A stretch of 41,963 nt of DNA from Candidatus Heimdallarchaeota archaeon (GCA_030614005.1 JAUWKS010000005.1:1-41963); one strand, 5' to 3'; positions 32,509-41,540 are shown, numbered from the stretch's first letter. Made by a program: numbers and translations. The notes: generated from the sequence alone by a model not told the origin.

Positions 32509-32520
32509 AATATATGCATT
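32509..32520 (-). promoter_or_regulatory. TATA box for methionine aminopeptidase
   Basis: On the minus strand AATGCATATATT lies about 35 nt before GTG 32478, predicting transcription start near 32488 and a 10-nt leader. It supports the shorter start. Confidence 0.45.
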
Positions 32521-32554
32521 ACCTTATTATAGTTTTGTTTTCCTTCAATTTCTT

Positions 32555-33397
32555 CTATTTTGAAAATAAGTTCTTTATCCATTCCCAAGCAATCAAGAAC
32601 AATCTTTTGAGTTCAAATCGTTCTGGAATTTTATAAACCATCCAAAATGGTAGAGATACATCAGCAATTGCCAAATACAGAAACAAGGCGAAAAGAGTTA
32701 ATGATAGTAAAATAACAATAATGTCCCACCATTTCAATTTTAAGGAATAGAGATACGTTCTATTTTTGGTTGCATTCCAACCTCGAGATTCAATAGCTTC
32801 AGCTAACTGCCAAGAACGTCTCAAAGCAGTAGCAAAAATTGGTATGAGTAGAGGGATCATATTTCTAACTCGTTTAAACAAATTCCCTCGATCAATTTGT
32901 AATCCGCGAGATTTTTGGGCATCAATTATAATATTTGTTTCTTTTGCTAAAGTAGGAATGAACCTGTAAGCAGTACTAATAGCCCAAGCAAAAGAATATG
33001 GAAATTTGAATTTAATGAGTGTTTGTGAGATATCATCAGGGGAGACAGTTTGGAAAATTAATCCAAAGAAGCCACTAAGTATTATCAATCTTAAGCCTAA
33101 AACAATTGCAATTGTAGTTGGATAATCGATTTTTAAGAAGAGAGCATTCAAGATTACCACTAATAGAATAACTGGAATTAAGAAGAGAAGCGATTTTAAC
33201 CATCGTTTCATGAAATTTCCAAAGTAAATCAAAGGAAGTAGAGCAACTAAGATTATGCACATAGGAATGATTTGATCAAGGTAGATGGTCAAGCAAGTAA
33301 TCGCAATAATGAACAGTGTTTTTCCTCGAGGATCAATATAATGCATCGGTGACTTGTGTTCAAGATAATTGAAATATTCTAGTATTTTTAAGCTCAT
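32555..33397 (-). CDS. ecfT: ECF transporter transmembrane subunit EcfT (second copy)
   Basis: 280 residues with five or six helices. Coupling motifs AQKSRGLQIDRG and AIESRGWNATKNR are the two Arg-Gly signatures of EcfT. It follows the EcfA pair by 7 nt, and AGGTGA precedes ATG 33397. Together A, A and T form a group II ECF module that accepts interchangeable S components. It is a divergent paralogue of the EcfT at 23.1 kb. Confidence 0.92.
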   Translation of the reverse strand: MSLKILEYFNYLEHKSPMHYIDPRGKTLFIIAITCLTIYLDQIIPMCIILVALLPLIYFGNFMKRWLKSLLFLIPVILLVVILNALFLKIDYPTTIAIVLGLRLIILSGFFGLIFQTVSPDDISQTLIKFKFPYSFAWAISTAYRFIPTLAKETNIIIDAQKSRGLQIDRGNLFKRVRNMIPLLIPIFATALRRSWQLAEAIESRGWNATKNRTYLYSLKLKWWDIIVILLSLTLFALFLYLAIADVSLPFWMVYKIPERFELKRLFLIAWEWIKNLFSK

Positions 33398-33404
33398 ATC
33401 TTTG

Positions 33405-34244
33405 TCACCTGCTCATTTTTTGTTTTTTTGAAAGCATAGAAAGTATATTCTCAAATACTTCCTGTTCATTTATTGAAGTAGTAAATGTATCATCAATTTG
33501 CTGAAGTGAATAACATAAATCTAGTAATAGAGGACTAACTAAATCTGCATTTTGAAGGAGGGTTTGATCTGACAGTACTTTGACTGTCTCACCATCAGCA
33601 GCAATTTTTCCATTTGATAATACAATGGTCCTTGGGATGAAATCTAAAATGAAATCCATATCATGAGAAACAACAACAACAGTAATTCCTTCTTCAATTA
33701 GCTTTTTCAAAAATAAACCTAAATGTTTTTTCTGGCGGTAATCTTGACCATAGGTTGGTTCATCCAGAACTAGAATTTGTTGGTTCATTGTTAAAACAGA
33801 AGCAATAGATACTAAACGTCTTTCTCCACCAGATAATTCAAAAGGACTTCTCTCTAATAAATGGTTTATTTGAAAGGTATCAACTAAATTTTGAATTGTT
33901 GCATCTCGAACAGATTCTTCTATCTTCAAATTTTTAGGACCAAATTCAAGTTCTTTTTTGACATTTTGGGCAAATAATTGATGATTAGGATTTTGGAAAG
34001 AGAAACCAATAATGGAAGCCATTTTTGAAATTGGTTCTTTTACAATATCTAAACTATCTATTCGAACTATTCCATCATTGGGTTTTAATAAACCATTAAA
34101 ATGTTTTATTAGAGTAGTTTTTCCAACACCGTTTTTTCCAACAATTGCTACAAATTCTGCTTTGTCAATTTTAAATGTGATATCATTTAGAACGTAATCA
34201 GTTTTCGGATCATACTTGAAGAAAACATTCTCAAACTCTATCAT
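33405..34244 (-). CDS. ecfA: ECF transporter ATPase EcfA (second gene)
   Basis: About 279 residues from ATG 34244. Walker A GKNGVGKTT, Q-loop FQNPNHQLFA, signature LSGGERRL, Walker B ILVLDEPTYGQD and switch His in VVSHDMDF are all intact. The FQNPxxQ and GQD features are typical of energy-coupling-factor ATPases. The C-terminal 60 residues form the dimerisation extension. ATG 34244 with GGTGA 5 nt upstream is preferred to the GTG at 34253, which overlaps the previous stop. Works as a heterodimer with the preceding EcfA. Confidence 0.92.
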   Translation of the reverse strand: MIEFENVFFKYDPKTDYVLNDITFKIDKAEFVAIVGKNGVGKTTLIKHFNGLLKPNDGIVRIDSLDIVKEPISKMASIIGFSFQNPNHQLFAQNVKKELEFGPKNLKIEESVRDATIQNLVDTFQINHLLERSPFELSGGERRLVSIASVLTMNQQILVLDEPTYGQDYRQKKHLGLFLKKLIEEGITVVVVSHDMDFILDFIPRTIVLSNGKIAADGETVKVLSDQTLLQNADLVSPLLLDLCYSLQQIDDTFTTSINEQEVFENILSMLSKKQKMSR

Positions 34245-34249
34245 TAATT

Positions 34250-35098
34250 TCACCTGTTATTTAAAGTAGCAACCAACTCATCAACTGTTAATGGTATCGT
34301 GCTTGTTTTATCTCCCAATAAACCAATTTTTTTATCCAGCTTCAGAAATAGAGAAGGAATCTTAGGTAGCATGTTTGTAGGAAATTCTTTACTTTGAAAT
34401 ACTGCTTGAAGATCACCAAATACTTTTAATTGTCCTTTTTCCAGAAATGCTAATTTGTCCGCAAAATTTAGGCATCTATCTAATCTATGCTCGGCTATTA
34501 TTATTGTTTTTTTATGTTTCTTATTCAATTCATTGAGGAGAGTAAGAATATGCACTGCACTCCGTGGAGAAAGATGTGCAGTAACTTCGTCAAGCACTAA
34601 AATTTTAGGATCTAAAGCTAATGCTGCTGCGATTGCTGTTAATTGCTGTTCTCCTCCCGAAATCGAATAAGGAGATCTATATCTAATTTCTTCCATATTC
34701 AAAAGAGCAACTAATTCATCAACTCGAGAAATGATTTCGTTTTTAGGTACACCAAAGTTCTCCAAGGGAAACGCGATTTCGCGTTCAACAGTCAGGTTTG
34801 AAATTTGATTTTCAGGGTTCTGAAATACAAAACCCACTTGTTTTGCTAATTGTGGAGTGTCACTTTCCAAAGTAGACTCACCGAAGATTTCGACAGTACC
34901 ACCAAACCTTCCTGCATGAAAATGAGGTATTAATCCATTCAAGCATTTCAATAAAGTTGATTTGCCGGATCCACTAAAACCTGCTAATAAAATAAATTCT
35001 CCTTCTGCAACTTCAAAAGTAACGCGTTTCAAAGCAAAAGAATCGGCATTACGATATTTGAATGAAACGTTATCTATTTTTATCGCAGTTTCTACCAC
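34250..35098 (-). CDS. ecfA: ECF transporter ATPase EcfA (first gene)
   Basis: 282 residues. Walker A GFSGSGKST, Q-loop FQNPENQ, signature ISGGEQQL, Walker B ILVLDEVTAHLSP (Val-Thr instead of Pro-Thr after the catalytic Glu) and switch His in IIAEHRLDRC. First gene of the A-A-T operon. The start is GTG 35098 with GAGGT upstream. It heads the only ECF ATPase pair in the window and so is the best candidate to power both EcfT proteins. Confidence 0.92.
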   Translation of the reverse strand: MVETAIKIDNVSFKYRNADSFALKRVTFEVAEGEFILLAGFSGSGKSTLLKCLNGLIPHFHAGRFGGTVEIFGESTLESDTPQLAKQVGFVFQNPENQISNLTVEREIAFPLENFGVPKNEIISRVDELVALLNMEEIRYRSPYSISGGEQQLTAIAAALALDPKILVLDEVTAHLSPRSAVHILTLLNELNKKHKKTIIIAEHRLDRCLNFADKLAFLEKGQLKVFGDLQAVFQSKEFPTNMLPKIPSLFLKLDKKIGLLGDKTSTIPLTVDELVATLNNR

Positions 35099-35141
35099 TA
35101 AACTAACCTCAAGTAATAATAAACTCTGAGAATAAGAACGA

Positions 35142-36155
35142 TTATTGTTTTAAATTGCTTTTTGCTTTAATCATTTTTTCAATAAGGGATAAGGTTGCTT
35201 TTCTTATTTCCGATTCTTCAATTTCACTCGGGATGTTCAATGCTGCTGCAGTTGAATGTCCACCACCATCACCATTGAACTTTTCACTTAACACTTTCAT
35301 AACATCTCTACCAAAATGAATATCTGTTGATATGTGGAATACGTTTCGAGCTCTAACATTTAGCCGAGTTTCATTTTTCCGTCTCGAGTAAATTAAAGCT
35401 ACATCTGCACCTAAATCCAATAATGCTCGAGCTGAAGAACCTTCATGAGAACCTATACTGCTCCAAACTATGAGAAAATCTTTGATTTTATGTAGGTGAA
35501 GTCTGGAAGCGCATTTGATTCGAGCTACTTTGGTTGATTGATCATAATCTCTTTGATTTAACCTAACAGCAAAATCATAATCTACTCCAATTTTAAACAT
35601 TTTATCAATTAACGAAAGTAAATTTTGATTTAAACTAAAGAATCTTCGACTATCAAAAATTATACCTGAAAGCAAAGTATTTAGCAATTTTTTATCTGGT
35701 TCTAGATTTAAATCGAAAATTATTTCAGAAACCATTTCTGTTGCAGATGTTCTTTCTTCTTCTACAAAAGCAATGGAAACACTATTTTCAGAGAAATCTG
35801 TTTTGGTGTGATGGTCAATAATAACTAATTTCTCTTTATCATGTGATAGCACAAGCTCCTTGAAAACACCAAGTTGATTTGGAACATTGACATCCACAAT
35901 GACTATTAAATCGTATTTTTTCTCAGAAGAAGTAAGATACGGTTTAGAATAATATTCCAACATTGAGGTAGCAGTTTTACTTACACCATCTATAAGGATA
36001 TCAATTGAAGATTCAGGATGAAAATTTCGAAGAATAAATTCTATTCCATACGCAGAGGAAACTGCATCAGGATCTACACTTCTATGACCGACGATTGCTA
36101 TTGAATTATAGCTCCCTTTCGTAAGCTTTTCAATAAGCTTATCTTTTACTGTCAA
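35142..36155 (-). CDS. DHH-family phosphoesterase
   Basis: 337 residues. DHH motifs are present: GHRSVDPDAVSSAYG (motif I), IVIVDVN (II), VIIDHHT (III), GIIFDSRRF (IV). A DHHA1 domain ends in GDGGGHSTAAAL. The family includes nanoRNases, cyclic-dinucleotide and exopolyphosphatases; the archaeal members beside prefoldin beta and DUF3194 are often named RecJ-like or DHH phosphatases without a proven substrate. Its TTG start overlaps the TGA stop of the upstream gene (TTGA, 36155-36152), with GGAGAA upstream, so the two are translationally coupled. Confidence 0.92.
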   Translation of the reverse strand: MTVKDKLIEKLTKGSYNSIAIVGHRSVDPDAVSSAYGIEFILRNFHPESSIDILIDGVSKTATSMLEYYSKPYLTSSEKKYDLIVIVDVNVPNQLGVFKELVLSHDKEKLVIIDHHTKTDFSENSVSIAFVEEERTSATEMVSEIIFDLNLEPDKKLLNTLLSGIIFDSRRFFSLNQNLLSLIDKMFKIGVDYDFAVRLNQRDYDQSTKVARIKCASRLHLHKIKDFLIVWSSIGSHEGSSARALLDLGADVALIYSRRKNETRLNVRARNVFHISTDIHFGRDVMKVLSEKFNGDGGGHSTAAALNIPSEIEESEIRKATLSLIEKMIKAKSNLKQ

Positions 36156-36481
36156 GAAGTGAATTTCTCCTTAAGCAATCTATCCAAATCTGAGAAAGTT
36201 TCAGCTAAAGTTTCTTTGATGAGATCTTCTTCTTCATCTACTTTTTCAGGTCCAACATTACGAATAATATCGACACTAATTTGCAAATTGTCTGTCGAAT
36301 TATCAATATCAATAACAATGTCATAAAAATCGACTTTAGATTCTTGAACTCTCTTACGAAGATTATTTCGTGCAAATTCATATGTCTCTTCTGAGATTTT
36401 TTCAATATCTCCTTCAGAGAGTTTCTTAAGACCTAAATTGGTTATTTTGTCAGATTGATTTTGTTCATTCAATGAGATCAA
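36152..36481 (-). CDS. DUF3194-like small protein
   Basis: 109 residues, acidic, alpha/beta. A helical N-terminal half (LSEGDIEKISEETYEFARNN) leads to a strand VDFYDIVIDIDNS, then LQISVDIIRN and a C-terminal helix. Position between prefoldin beta and a DHH phosphoesterase is the known archaeal neighbourhood of DUF3194. I rely on that context and the general fold pattern; the sequence is too diverged to assign by eye alone. The function is unknown. Confidence 0.75.
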   Translation of the reverse strand: MISLNEQNQSDKITNLGLKKLSEGDIEKISEETYEFARNNLRKRVQESKVDFYDIVIDIDNSTDNLQISVDIIRNVGPEKVDEEEDLIKETLAETFSDLDRLLKEKFTS

Positions 36482-36509
36482 ACCAAATAATGAATTAAAT
36501 TACTGTTAA

Positions 36510-36863
36510 TTATTGTTGACCAGTCCCTAAGGCAGCTTTGATGGTTCCTTCTAGTTCTTCAAATTGTTTTTTGAGTTTTTCACTGCTCTTTTCAGACAGT
36601 TTGATTCGTGTATCAGCAAGCTCTTTCTGGTCACTAAGTTTTTCTTTGGATTCTTTAATTGTACTTTTAACCATTAGTCGACCAATGCTTCGATAACAAA
36701 TTTCATCATCAGGCATTTCATCAATTTCTTTGAGGGCCTTCTCAACTTCAATTTGTTCCATTTTTAATGCTTGAATTTGCTGTTGGAAAGCAGCCATCTT
36801 TTGTTGGATGCTTTGATATTGTTTTATTTTCTCTTCTAGTTGTGGACTAATTCCTTTGGACAT
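36510..36863 (-). CDS. pfdB: Prefoldin subunit beta
   Basis: 117 residues. Two long coiled-coil helices flank a short hairpin region (CYRSIGRLMVKSTIKESKEK), the signature of the beta-type prefoldin subunit: MSKGISPQLEEKIKQYQSIQ at the start, YRSIGRLMV in the middle. It forms the alpha2-beta4 hexamer that hands unfolded proteins to the thermosome. ATG 36863 is preferred to the in-frame start at 36893, which adds ten residues outside the family norm. First of three genes, followed by the DUF3194-like and DHH genes. Confidence 0.93.
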   Translation of the reverse strand: MSKGISPQLEEKIKQYQSIQQKMAAFQQQIQALKMEQIEVEKALKEIDEMPDDEICYRSIGRLMVKSTIKESKEKLSDQKELADTRIKLSEKSSEKLKKQFEELEGTIKAALGTGQQ

Positions 36864-37060
36864 GATTTTTTTCTCCAAAATTAAGCGTAACATTTCAACA
36901 ACATTGGAGCATTTAAAGAAACTTTCGATTGAACCTATAAAGCAATACTTGCATTAAAATTCGCTGTCGAAATTCTTTGGAAATAGAACACAATACAAAT
37001 TTTTTTATTGCCGGTTAAAATTGAAAGAAATAATATTGATTGAATGAGAGTACAAAAAAC

Positions 37061-38284
37061 ATGACATTGTATGTTGCCTTACTATTGCACATTTACCAAC
37101 CTCCTATACAGACTCCTGCTATACTTAAACAAATTACAAGAGAATCTTATCACCCCTTAATTAATTTACACATACAAAATGAATCAGCAAAAATAACTCT
37201 CAATATAAATGGATCATTATTAGAGTTAATGGAATTTTATCAAGATGAAAAATTCCTAACGGGCTTAAAGAAATTAGTTGAGAGAAAGCAATTTGACTTA
37301 CTGGGTTCTAGCTGTTATCACGCAATACTCCCCCTAATACCAAAAGAAGAAATTCTCAGACAAATAGAGCTTAATGAAGAAATTCACAGAAAAGTAATTG
37401 GCGAAAAACTTATTCAAATTCAAGGGTTTTGGTTGCCAGAAATGGCTTATGAATACAGAGTGATTGCACCATTAGTAGAAAAGGGCTATTCTTGGACAAT
37501 CTTATCCAGTGTTGCTTGTTCAAATGGAGAATTACCAGACAACTATATCCCTGAAGTAGAGGAAAATTTCACAACATTTTTTAGAAATGATTTATTGTCA
37601 AATCTAATTTCATTTAGTCATCCAACAGTAGATGAATTTTACTCTGAGCTGAAAGGAAAGAAAAACCCGGAAAATGAAGATTATTATGTAATTATTGCTA
37701 TGGATGGGGAAACCTTTGGTCATCATGTCAAAGGATTAATCGAAGATTTTCTAGAACCATTGTATAATAAAATTGATGCTGATCAACATGTTCAACTAGT
37801 AACCATTTCTCAATTACCAAAAATTTTCACTGAAAAGAAAAAGATTTGCCCGTTACCAAGTTCATGGTCAACTTCAGCAGAAGATTTACAACAAGGTGTT
37901 CCATTCCCACTTTGGGCGGATCCAACCAACAGAATACATCACCTTCAAAAAACAATAATGAATCATACATTATTCCTAATAGGATTAGCACAAAAGAGTT
38001 ACAATAATGTAGAAAAGCCCGACAATGAAATCAAGGGACGATATCAAAATGCAAGGAAATGGTTAGATCAAGGCTTGCATAGTTGTCAGTTATGGTGGGC
38101 ATCAGGAAAACCTTGGTACTCTTCAGAAATGATACTTAAAGGTTTAAATCAATTAATTCTTTCAGCATCGGAAGCATTGAAAGTAATCCTCTGGAATAGT
38201 CAAAATAGTCAAGATAAAGACAATGCTTTGAGAATATTCGATGAAATATTTGAAGCACAAAAAGAGATGTTTCTAATAGTATAA
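37061..38284 (+). CDS. Glycoside hydrolase family 57 (alpha-glucan-acting)
   Basis: About 407 residues. Conserved GH57 regions: LLHIYQPP at the start, QGFWLPEMAY with the nucleophile Glu127, and AMDGETFGHH with the acid/base Asp215 just before Gly-Glu. The C-terminal helical region (HHLQKTIMNHTLFLIGLA, HSCQLWWASGKPW) is also family-like. GH57 enzymes are alpha-amylases, 4-alpha-glucanotransferases, branching enzymes or amylopullulanases; the short length argues against the last two. ATG 37061 places the catalytic barrel at the normal distance; TTG 37040 would add seven residues. Convergent with a GT4 gene. Probably glycogen or starch-like glucan metabolism. Confidence 0.9.
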   Translation: MTLYVALLLHIYQPPIQTPAILKQITRESYHPLINLHIQNESAKITLNINGSLLELMEFYQDEKFLTGLKKLVERKQFDLLGSSCYHAILPLIPKEEILRQIELNEEIHRKVIGEKLIQIQGFWLPEMAYEYRVIAPLVEKGYSWTILSSVACSNGELPDNYIPEVEENFTTFFRNDLLSNLISFSHPTVDEFYSELKGKKNPENEDYYVIIAMDGETFGHHVKGLIEDFLEPLYNKIDADQHVQLVTISQLPKIFTEKKKICPLPSSWSTSAEDLQQGVPFPLWADPTNRIHHLQKTIMNHTLFLIGLAQKSYNNVEKPDNEIKGRYQNARKWLDQGLHSCQLWWASGKPWYSSEMILKGLNQLILSASEALKVILWNSQNSQDKDNALRIFDEIFEAQKEMFLIV

Positions 38285-38295
38285 ACAAAATTAGT

Positions 38296-39543
38296 CTATT
38301 TCTTCTTTGCTCTTTGTTTATACTTTTTTACATCGGCTTTTGTTTTCCAAGAATGAGCATTCCATTCATCAAAAATACGTTCATAGATTTTAATTGTTTG
38401 ATCAGCAATGATCGTCCAATCGTAGACATGAGTTAGCTTCTCTTCTGCATTTTTTATGATTCGTTTTCTCAAATCATTATTTTCAAGTAATTCAATGATT
38501 GCTTCTGCCATAGCATCAGAATTATCGGGAGGAACTTTGAAACCCGTCCATTTGTGATCAACGATTTCTGATAATCCCCCAACATCAGAAACAATAATTG
38601 GTGTTCTTGTAGCCATGCCTTCTAAAGCAACAATACCAAATGGTTCATAGGTTGATGGCACAACTAAAATATCTGTTACATTGAAATAAGGTAAGAAATC
38701 TTCTTCAGAAAGATAACCTGTAAAGAGAACCTTGTCTTCAATTTGTAGTTCTTTGGAAATACCTTCTAGTTCATTCCGGTGCCAGCCTTCACCAGCAATA
38801 ACGAACTTAGTATTTGGTTTTGCCTTCAAAACATTAGTAACAGCACCAAGAAGAACATTTACTCCTTTTTCAGGAACTAATCTACCTATATACCCGACAA
38901 TTTGCTCATTTTCTTGAGCATACTTTTTATGATGGATTTGTTTTTCTTTTGAACTCAACTCAATCGAAAAGTCATTGAATCTTACGCCATTTGGAATAAT
39001 GGTCATTTTATCGTTTGGAAAAATGAAAGAGAAATGACAAATTGATTGCATATATTGGCTACAAACTATGGTATGCCATGATTCTTGAATTAGTAGATTT
39101 TCTATTTGATCTAACATCATTTGGCCATCATTAAAAAGACCGCTTCTTCTGCCTCTCTCGAGTGAATGAATTGTTGCGAGTAATGGTTTACGGAAAAGAT
39201 GTTTCAAACCTATAGCTGCAGAAGCAACAAGCCAATCGTGGGCATGAAGAATATCAATACTAAATTTGTTAATGATTTCAATGGATTTTATCTCCATTAA
39301 TAAATTCATATTGAGATCCCATTGGAGAAATTCCGGAGCAGGAATAGCATACGCATCAAAGCGATGAACATGAACACCATCTACCATTTCATACTCTTTT
39401 GTTCCCGGAAAACTACAAGTAACAACATGGACTTCATATCCTTTTTTAACGAGTACTTTGGATAAATCAAATACATGGGCAGCTAACCCTCCAACCTTAA
39501 ACGGGGGAAATTCCCAACTTAACATTAAGATACTAAGAGTCAT
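38296..39543 (-). CDS. GT4 glycosyltransferase (glycogen/starch synthase-like)
   Basis: About 415 residues from ATG 39543, which has GGAG 8 nt upstream; the longer frame to 39621 overlaps the neighbour and adds a basic tail not found in the family. MLSWEFPPFKVGGLAAHVFD is the nucleotide-sugar synthase start (GGL loop). HDWLVASAAIGLK, GYIGRLVPEKGVNVLLG and EPFGIVALEGMATRTPIIVS (EX7E) are the GT-B motifs. It belongs to the archaeal GT4/GT5-like glucan synthases, with the substrate probably ADP- or UDP-glucose by inference. It follows a half-length GT-B protein and faces a GH57 gene, which supports a glucan role. Confidence 0.88.
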   Translation of the reverse strand: MTLSILMLSWEFPPFKVGGLAAHVFDLSKVLVKKGYEVHVVTCSFPGTKEYEMVDGVHVHRFDAYAIPAPEFLQWDLNMNLLMEIKSIEIINKFSIDILHAHDWLVASAAIGLKHLFRKPLLATIHSLERGRRSGLFNDGQMMLDQIENLLIQESWHTIVCSQYMQSICHFSFIFPNDKMTIIPNGVRFNDFSIELSSKEKQIHHKKYAQENEQIVGYIGRLVPEKGVNVLLGAVTNVLKAKPNTKFVIAGEGWHRNELEGISKELQIEDKVLFTGYLSEEDFLPYFNVTDILVVPSTYEPFGIVALEGMATRTPIIVSDVGGLSEIVDHKWTGFKVPPDNSDAMAEAIIELLENNDLRKRIIKNAEEKLTHVYDWTIIADQTIKIYERIFDEWNAHSWKTKADVKKYKQRAKKK

Positions 39544-39565
39544 TTTCCATACTCTCCATTTATTG

Positions 39566-40186
39566 TTAGCTTTTCTCCTGGTATTTTTCCAATAATTCTT
39601 CAAATGATTTTTTATTGCCAATGTTTAATTGATGAACATTTTTCTCATCTATCTGATAATCAGAGGTTATAATCTGGGCAAGCTTCTTTGAATTTACGGT
39701 AATAAGATTAACAGCTTCTAAACCCATTTGTTCAATTTTCTGAATACCACTATTATAAGGAGAAGTGGCTTTGTCTCGAGTAATTTGTGTGGAGCTTGCA
39801 GAATAAACTAGCTTTTGTTGGAACTCATCCTTCCAGGAAATAATAACTGGTAAAGTCATCCAATCAAAGAAATGAATGAGGTCAATCTTTTCAGAATGTA
39901 TAATTGAAGCAATAGCTGCTTGATAAGCTACTTTTAGATTCATTATCATTGCTAGCTCAGAAATATTATTTGGAACACTGTAAGGAATACGATTGACTAT
40001 AAGATAATCACTTATTTTCTCGATATCAGAACGCCAATCATCAAAAGTAACAACCCAAGTTTTTATTTTATTCTTGGAAAGAAAGCGAGCTAATTTTTCT
40101 ACAGAAGCACTAATTTTGGACAATCGTCTAGGTGGATATTCAAACGAAACAAGAATTATTCCAGTCAAAGGGTGATTCTTAGACAT
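39566..40186 (-). CDS. Standalone GT-B N-terminal domain protein
   Basis: 206 residues matching only the N-terminal half of GT4 synthases: GIILVSFEYPPRRLSKISASVEKLARFL, then IKTWVVTFDDW, then DLIHFFDWMTLPVII and LITVNSKKLAQII. The chain stops where the C-terminal nucleotide-sugar-binding domain should begin, and the next frame opens a complete GT4 with its own start, so this is not simply a frameshift of it. The glycine-rich loop GGLA of active enzymes is replaced by RRLSKIS. Probably a catalytically dead subunit or regulator of the downstream GT4. GGAG lies 10 nt before ATG 40186. Operon with the GT4 gene, 22 nt apart. Confidence 0.75.
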   Translation of the reverse strand: MSKNHPLTGIILVSFEYPPRRLSKISASVEKLARFLSKNKIKTWVVTFDDWRSDIEKISDYLIVNRIPYSVPNNISELAMIMNLKVAYQAAIASIIHSEKIDLIHFFDWMTLPVIISWKDEFQQKLVYSASSTQITRDKATSPYNSGIQKIEQMGLEAVNLITVNSKKLAQIITSDYQIDEKNVHQLNIGNKKSFEELLEKYQEKS

Positions 40187-40318
40187 CTGATTATTTTCTC
40201 CAGTAAATGCAATCGTCTCAATGTTTAATTTTTCCGAATTTTAACCAATAAATACTATTTTTGGCACCTAAAAGTTTTATCTATACAATAACAGAAGGTG
40301 TCAAGTAATTGTTACTTT

Positions 40319-40555
40319 CTAAGTGAAAATTGCTGCAACGGCAACTATTCCTTTTCCCAAAAGGAAATATTTGCTATCAAAAAGACCAACGTACCCTTGA
40401 TTAACCAAATCATCAAATACTTGGATAATGTTTACATCATCCTCAGATTGTAAAATATCCTTCATTTCTGTTAATGATTTTGCCTTTTCAGGTTTGGTTA
40501 TCCCGTAGGAAAACATGACATGACAAATGTGGAATAATTTATTCGTTTGCGACAT
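40319..40555 (-). CDS. Small winged-helix-like protein
   Basis: 78 residues. Two helices (LFHICHVMFSYG, SLTEMKDIL) and then VNIIQVFDDLVNQGYVGLFD with a short beta-hairpin (KYFLLGKGIVAV) suggest a winged helix-turn-helix of the archaeal single-domain type. This is pattern only. There is no Shine-Dalgarno before ATG 40555; a TATA-like AATTATATT about 25 nt upstream implies a leaderless message. Confidence 0.55.
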   Translation of the reverse strand: MSQTNKLFHICHVMFSYGITKPEKAKSLTEMKDILQSEDDVNIIQVFDDLVNQGYVGLFDSKYFLLGKGIVAVAAIFT

Positions 40556-40575
40556 GCAATCACAAATGAGTCATC

Positions 40576-40584
40576 AATATAATT
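40576..40584 (-). promoter_or_regulatory. TATA box for a leaderless small gene
   Basis: On the minus strand AATTATATT is centred about 25 nt before ATG 40555, so transcription would begin at or next to the start codon. Confidence 0.45.
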
Positions 40585-40637
40585 CATTAAAAAGATTTTC
40601 ACAGCATAAAAGTTATTTACAGTAAAATTTGGAACGC

Positions 40638-40646
40638 TTTAAATAA
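40638..40646 (+). promoter_or_regulatory. TATA box for the zinc-ribbon membrane protein
   Basis: TTTAAATAA lies about 70 nt before ATG 40713. Confidence 0.4.
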
Positions 40647-40712
40647 TGGTTTGCTCTATCTCAAATAGAACTATTAAAACTAGTAAATGATTCTGAGGAG
40701 AAGAAAAAACAA

Positions 40713-41516
40713 ATGGCTTATTGTCCGTCATGCGGCGCAGAAATTGGTGATTATTTAGAATACTGCACAAGTTGTGGTGCACAGGTTAATGTTGAAGGAA
40801 AAGCTCAAATGGGAAAACCCGATCATGATCAAATCCAGATGGCAAAACCTGGACATGCTCAATTCCAACAACCTCAAGAAGTATTACCTCAATTAGTCCA
40901 AAGAAATTATCTAATTTGGTTTCTATTAAATTATATAATTCCTTTTGCTAGTTTAGTTTACTTATACTTTGTATTTGATGATTTAAATAAACTCGATAAA
41001 TATCCAAAACCAAAAGGTGTGAAATCAACCTACCTGGATCAGAATTCGTTTATATTATATATCATACTTTATGCAGTGGGTCTGGGAATTATTGCTAATT
41101 ATCTTGTTTATAGTAAGAAATTTGGTATGTTCAATGACTATCTTGATACCCACCCACAAAAACAAACGAAATTGCCATCCAAGAATTATATGAAATTGAT
41201 GATATTTCGTGATATACTAGGGCTCTCAATGAGCGGAATTTTTGCTGTTGGATATTTTGTCTTTTTTATAGAATTTGGTCTAGCAGACTTTGAATACGGT
41301 TATACATCAATTACTTCTATCGGTTCTTTAGGTGCTAATATGAGTACTAGCTTGTTAATAATACCGATAATTGCATTTGTATTATCTGGTTTATGCTTTG
41401 TTGGTGTCATGATAATAGGAATTTATATGATTGTGCTAGATTTCAGATGGCAAGAAGCAATGAATGAACGTGTAAGTATAATCGATCCAAATTTCATAAA
41501 GAAAGATTTCATATAA
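40713..41516 (+). CDS. Zinc-ribbon four-helix membrane protein (DUF4234-like)
   Basis: 267 residues. A zinc ribbon at the N-terminus: YCPSCGAEIGDYLEYCTSCG. A linker holds two near-identical decapeptides (QMGKPDHDQI, QMAKPGHAQF). The membrane part has about four helices; RNYLIWFLLNYIIPFASLVY and the following YLYFVFDDLNKLDKYPKPKG recall DUF4234 integral membrane proteins. The function is unknown. GAGGAG precedes ATG 40713. A paralogue starts at 41865. Confidence 0.75.
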   Translation: MAYCPSCGAEIGDYLEYCTSCGAQVNVEGKAQMGKPDHDQIQMAKPGHAQFQQPQEVLPQLVQRNYLIWFLLNYIIPFASLVYLYFVFDDLNKLDKYPKPKGVKSTYLDQNSFILYIILYAVGLGIIANYLVYSKKFGMFNDYLDTHPQKQTKLPSKNYMKLMIFRDILGLSMSGIFAVGYFVFFIEFGLADFEYGYTSITSIGSLGANMSTSLLIIPIIAFVLSGLCFVGVMIIGIYMIVLDFRWQEAMNERVSIIDPNFIKKDFI

Positions 41517-41540
41517 TGAAATCACCTTCATCTTTTTTTT
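41516..41540 (+). terminator. Hairpin plus T-tract terminator
   Basis: ATGAA (41516-41520) and TTCAT (41527-41531) form a 5-bp stem, directly followed by eight T (41533-41540), overlapping the stop codon end of the zinc-ribbon gene. Confidence 0.5.

Noticed and set aside
39544..39621. Basic N-terminal extension of the GT4 protein
   Set aside because: It overlaps the upstream gene, is not found in the family, and ATG 39543 has its own GGAG.
39566..39621. Frameshift joining the half GT-B protein to the GT4 gene
   Set aside because: The downstream GT4 has its own complete N-terminal domain, so joining would duplicate that half instead of completing it.
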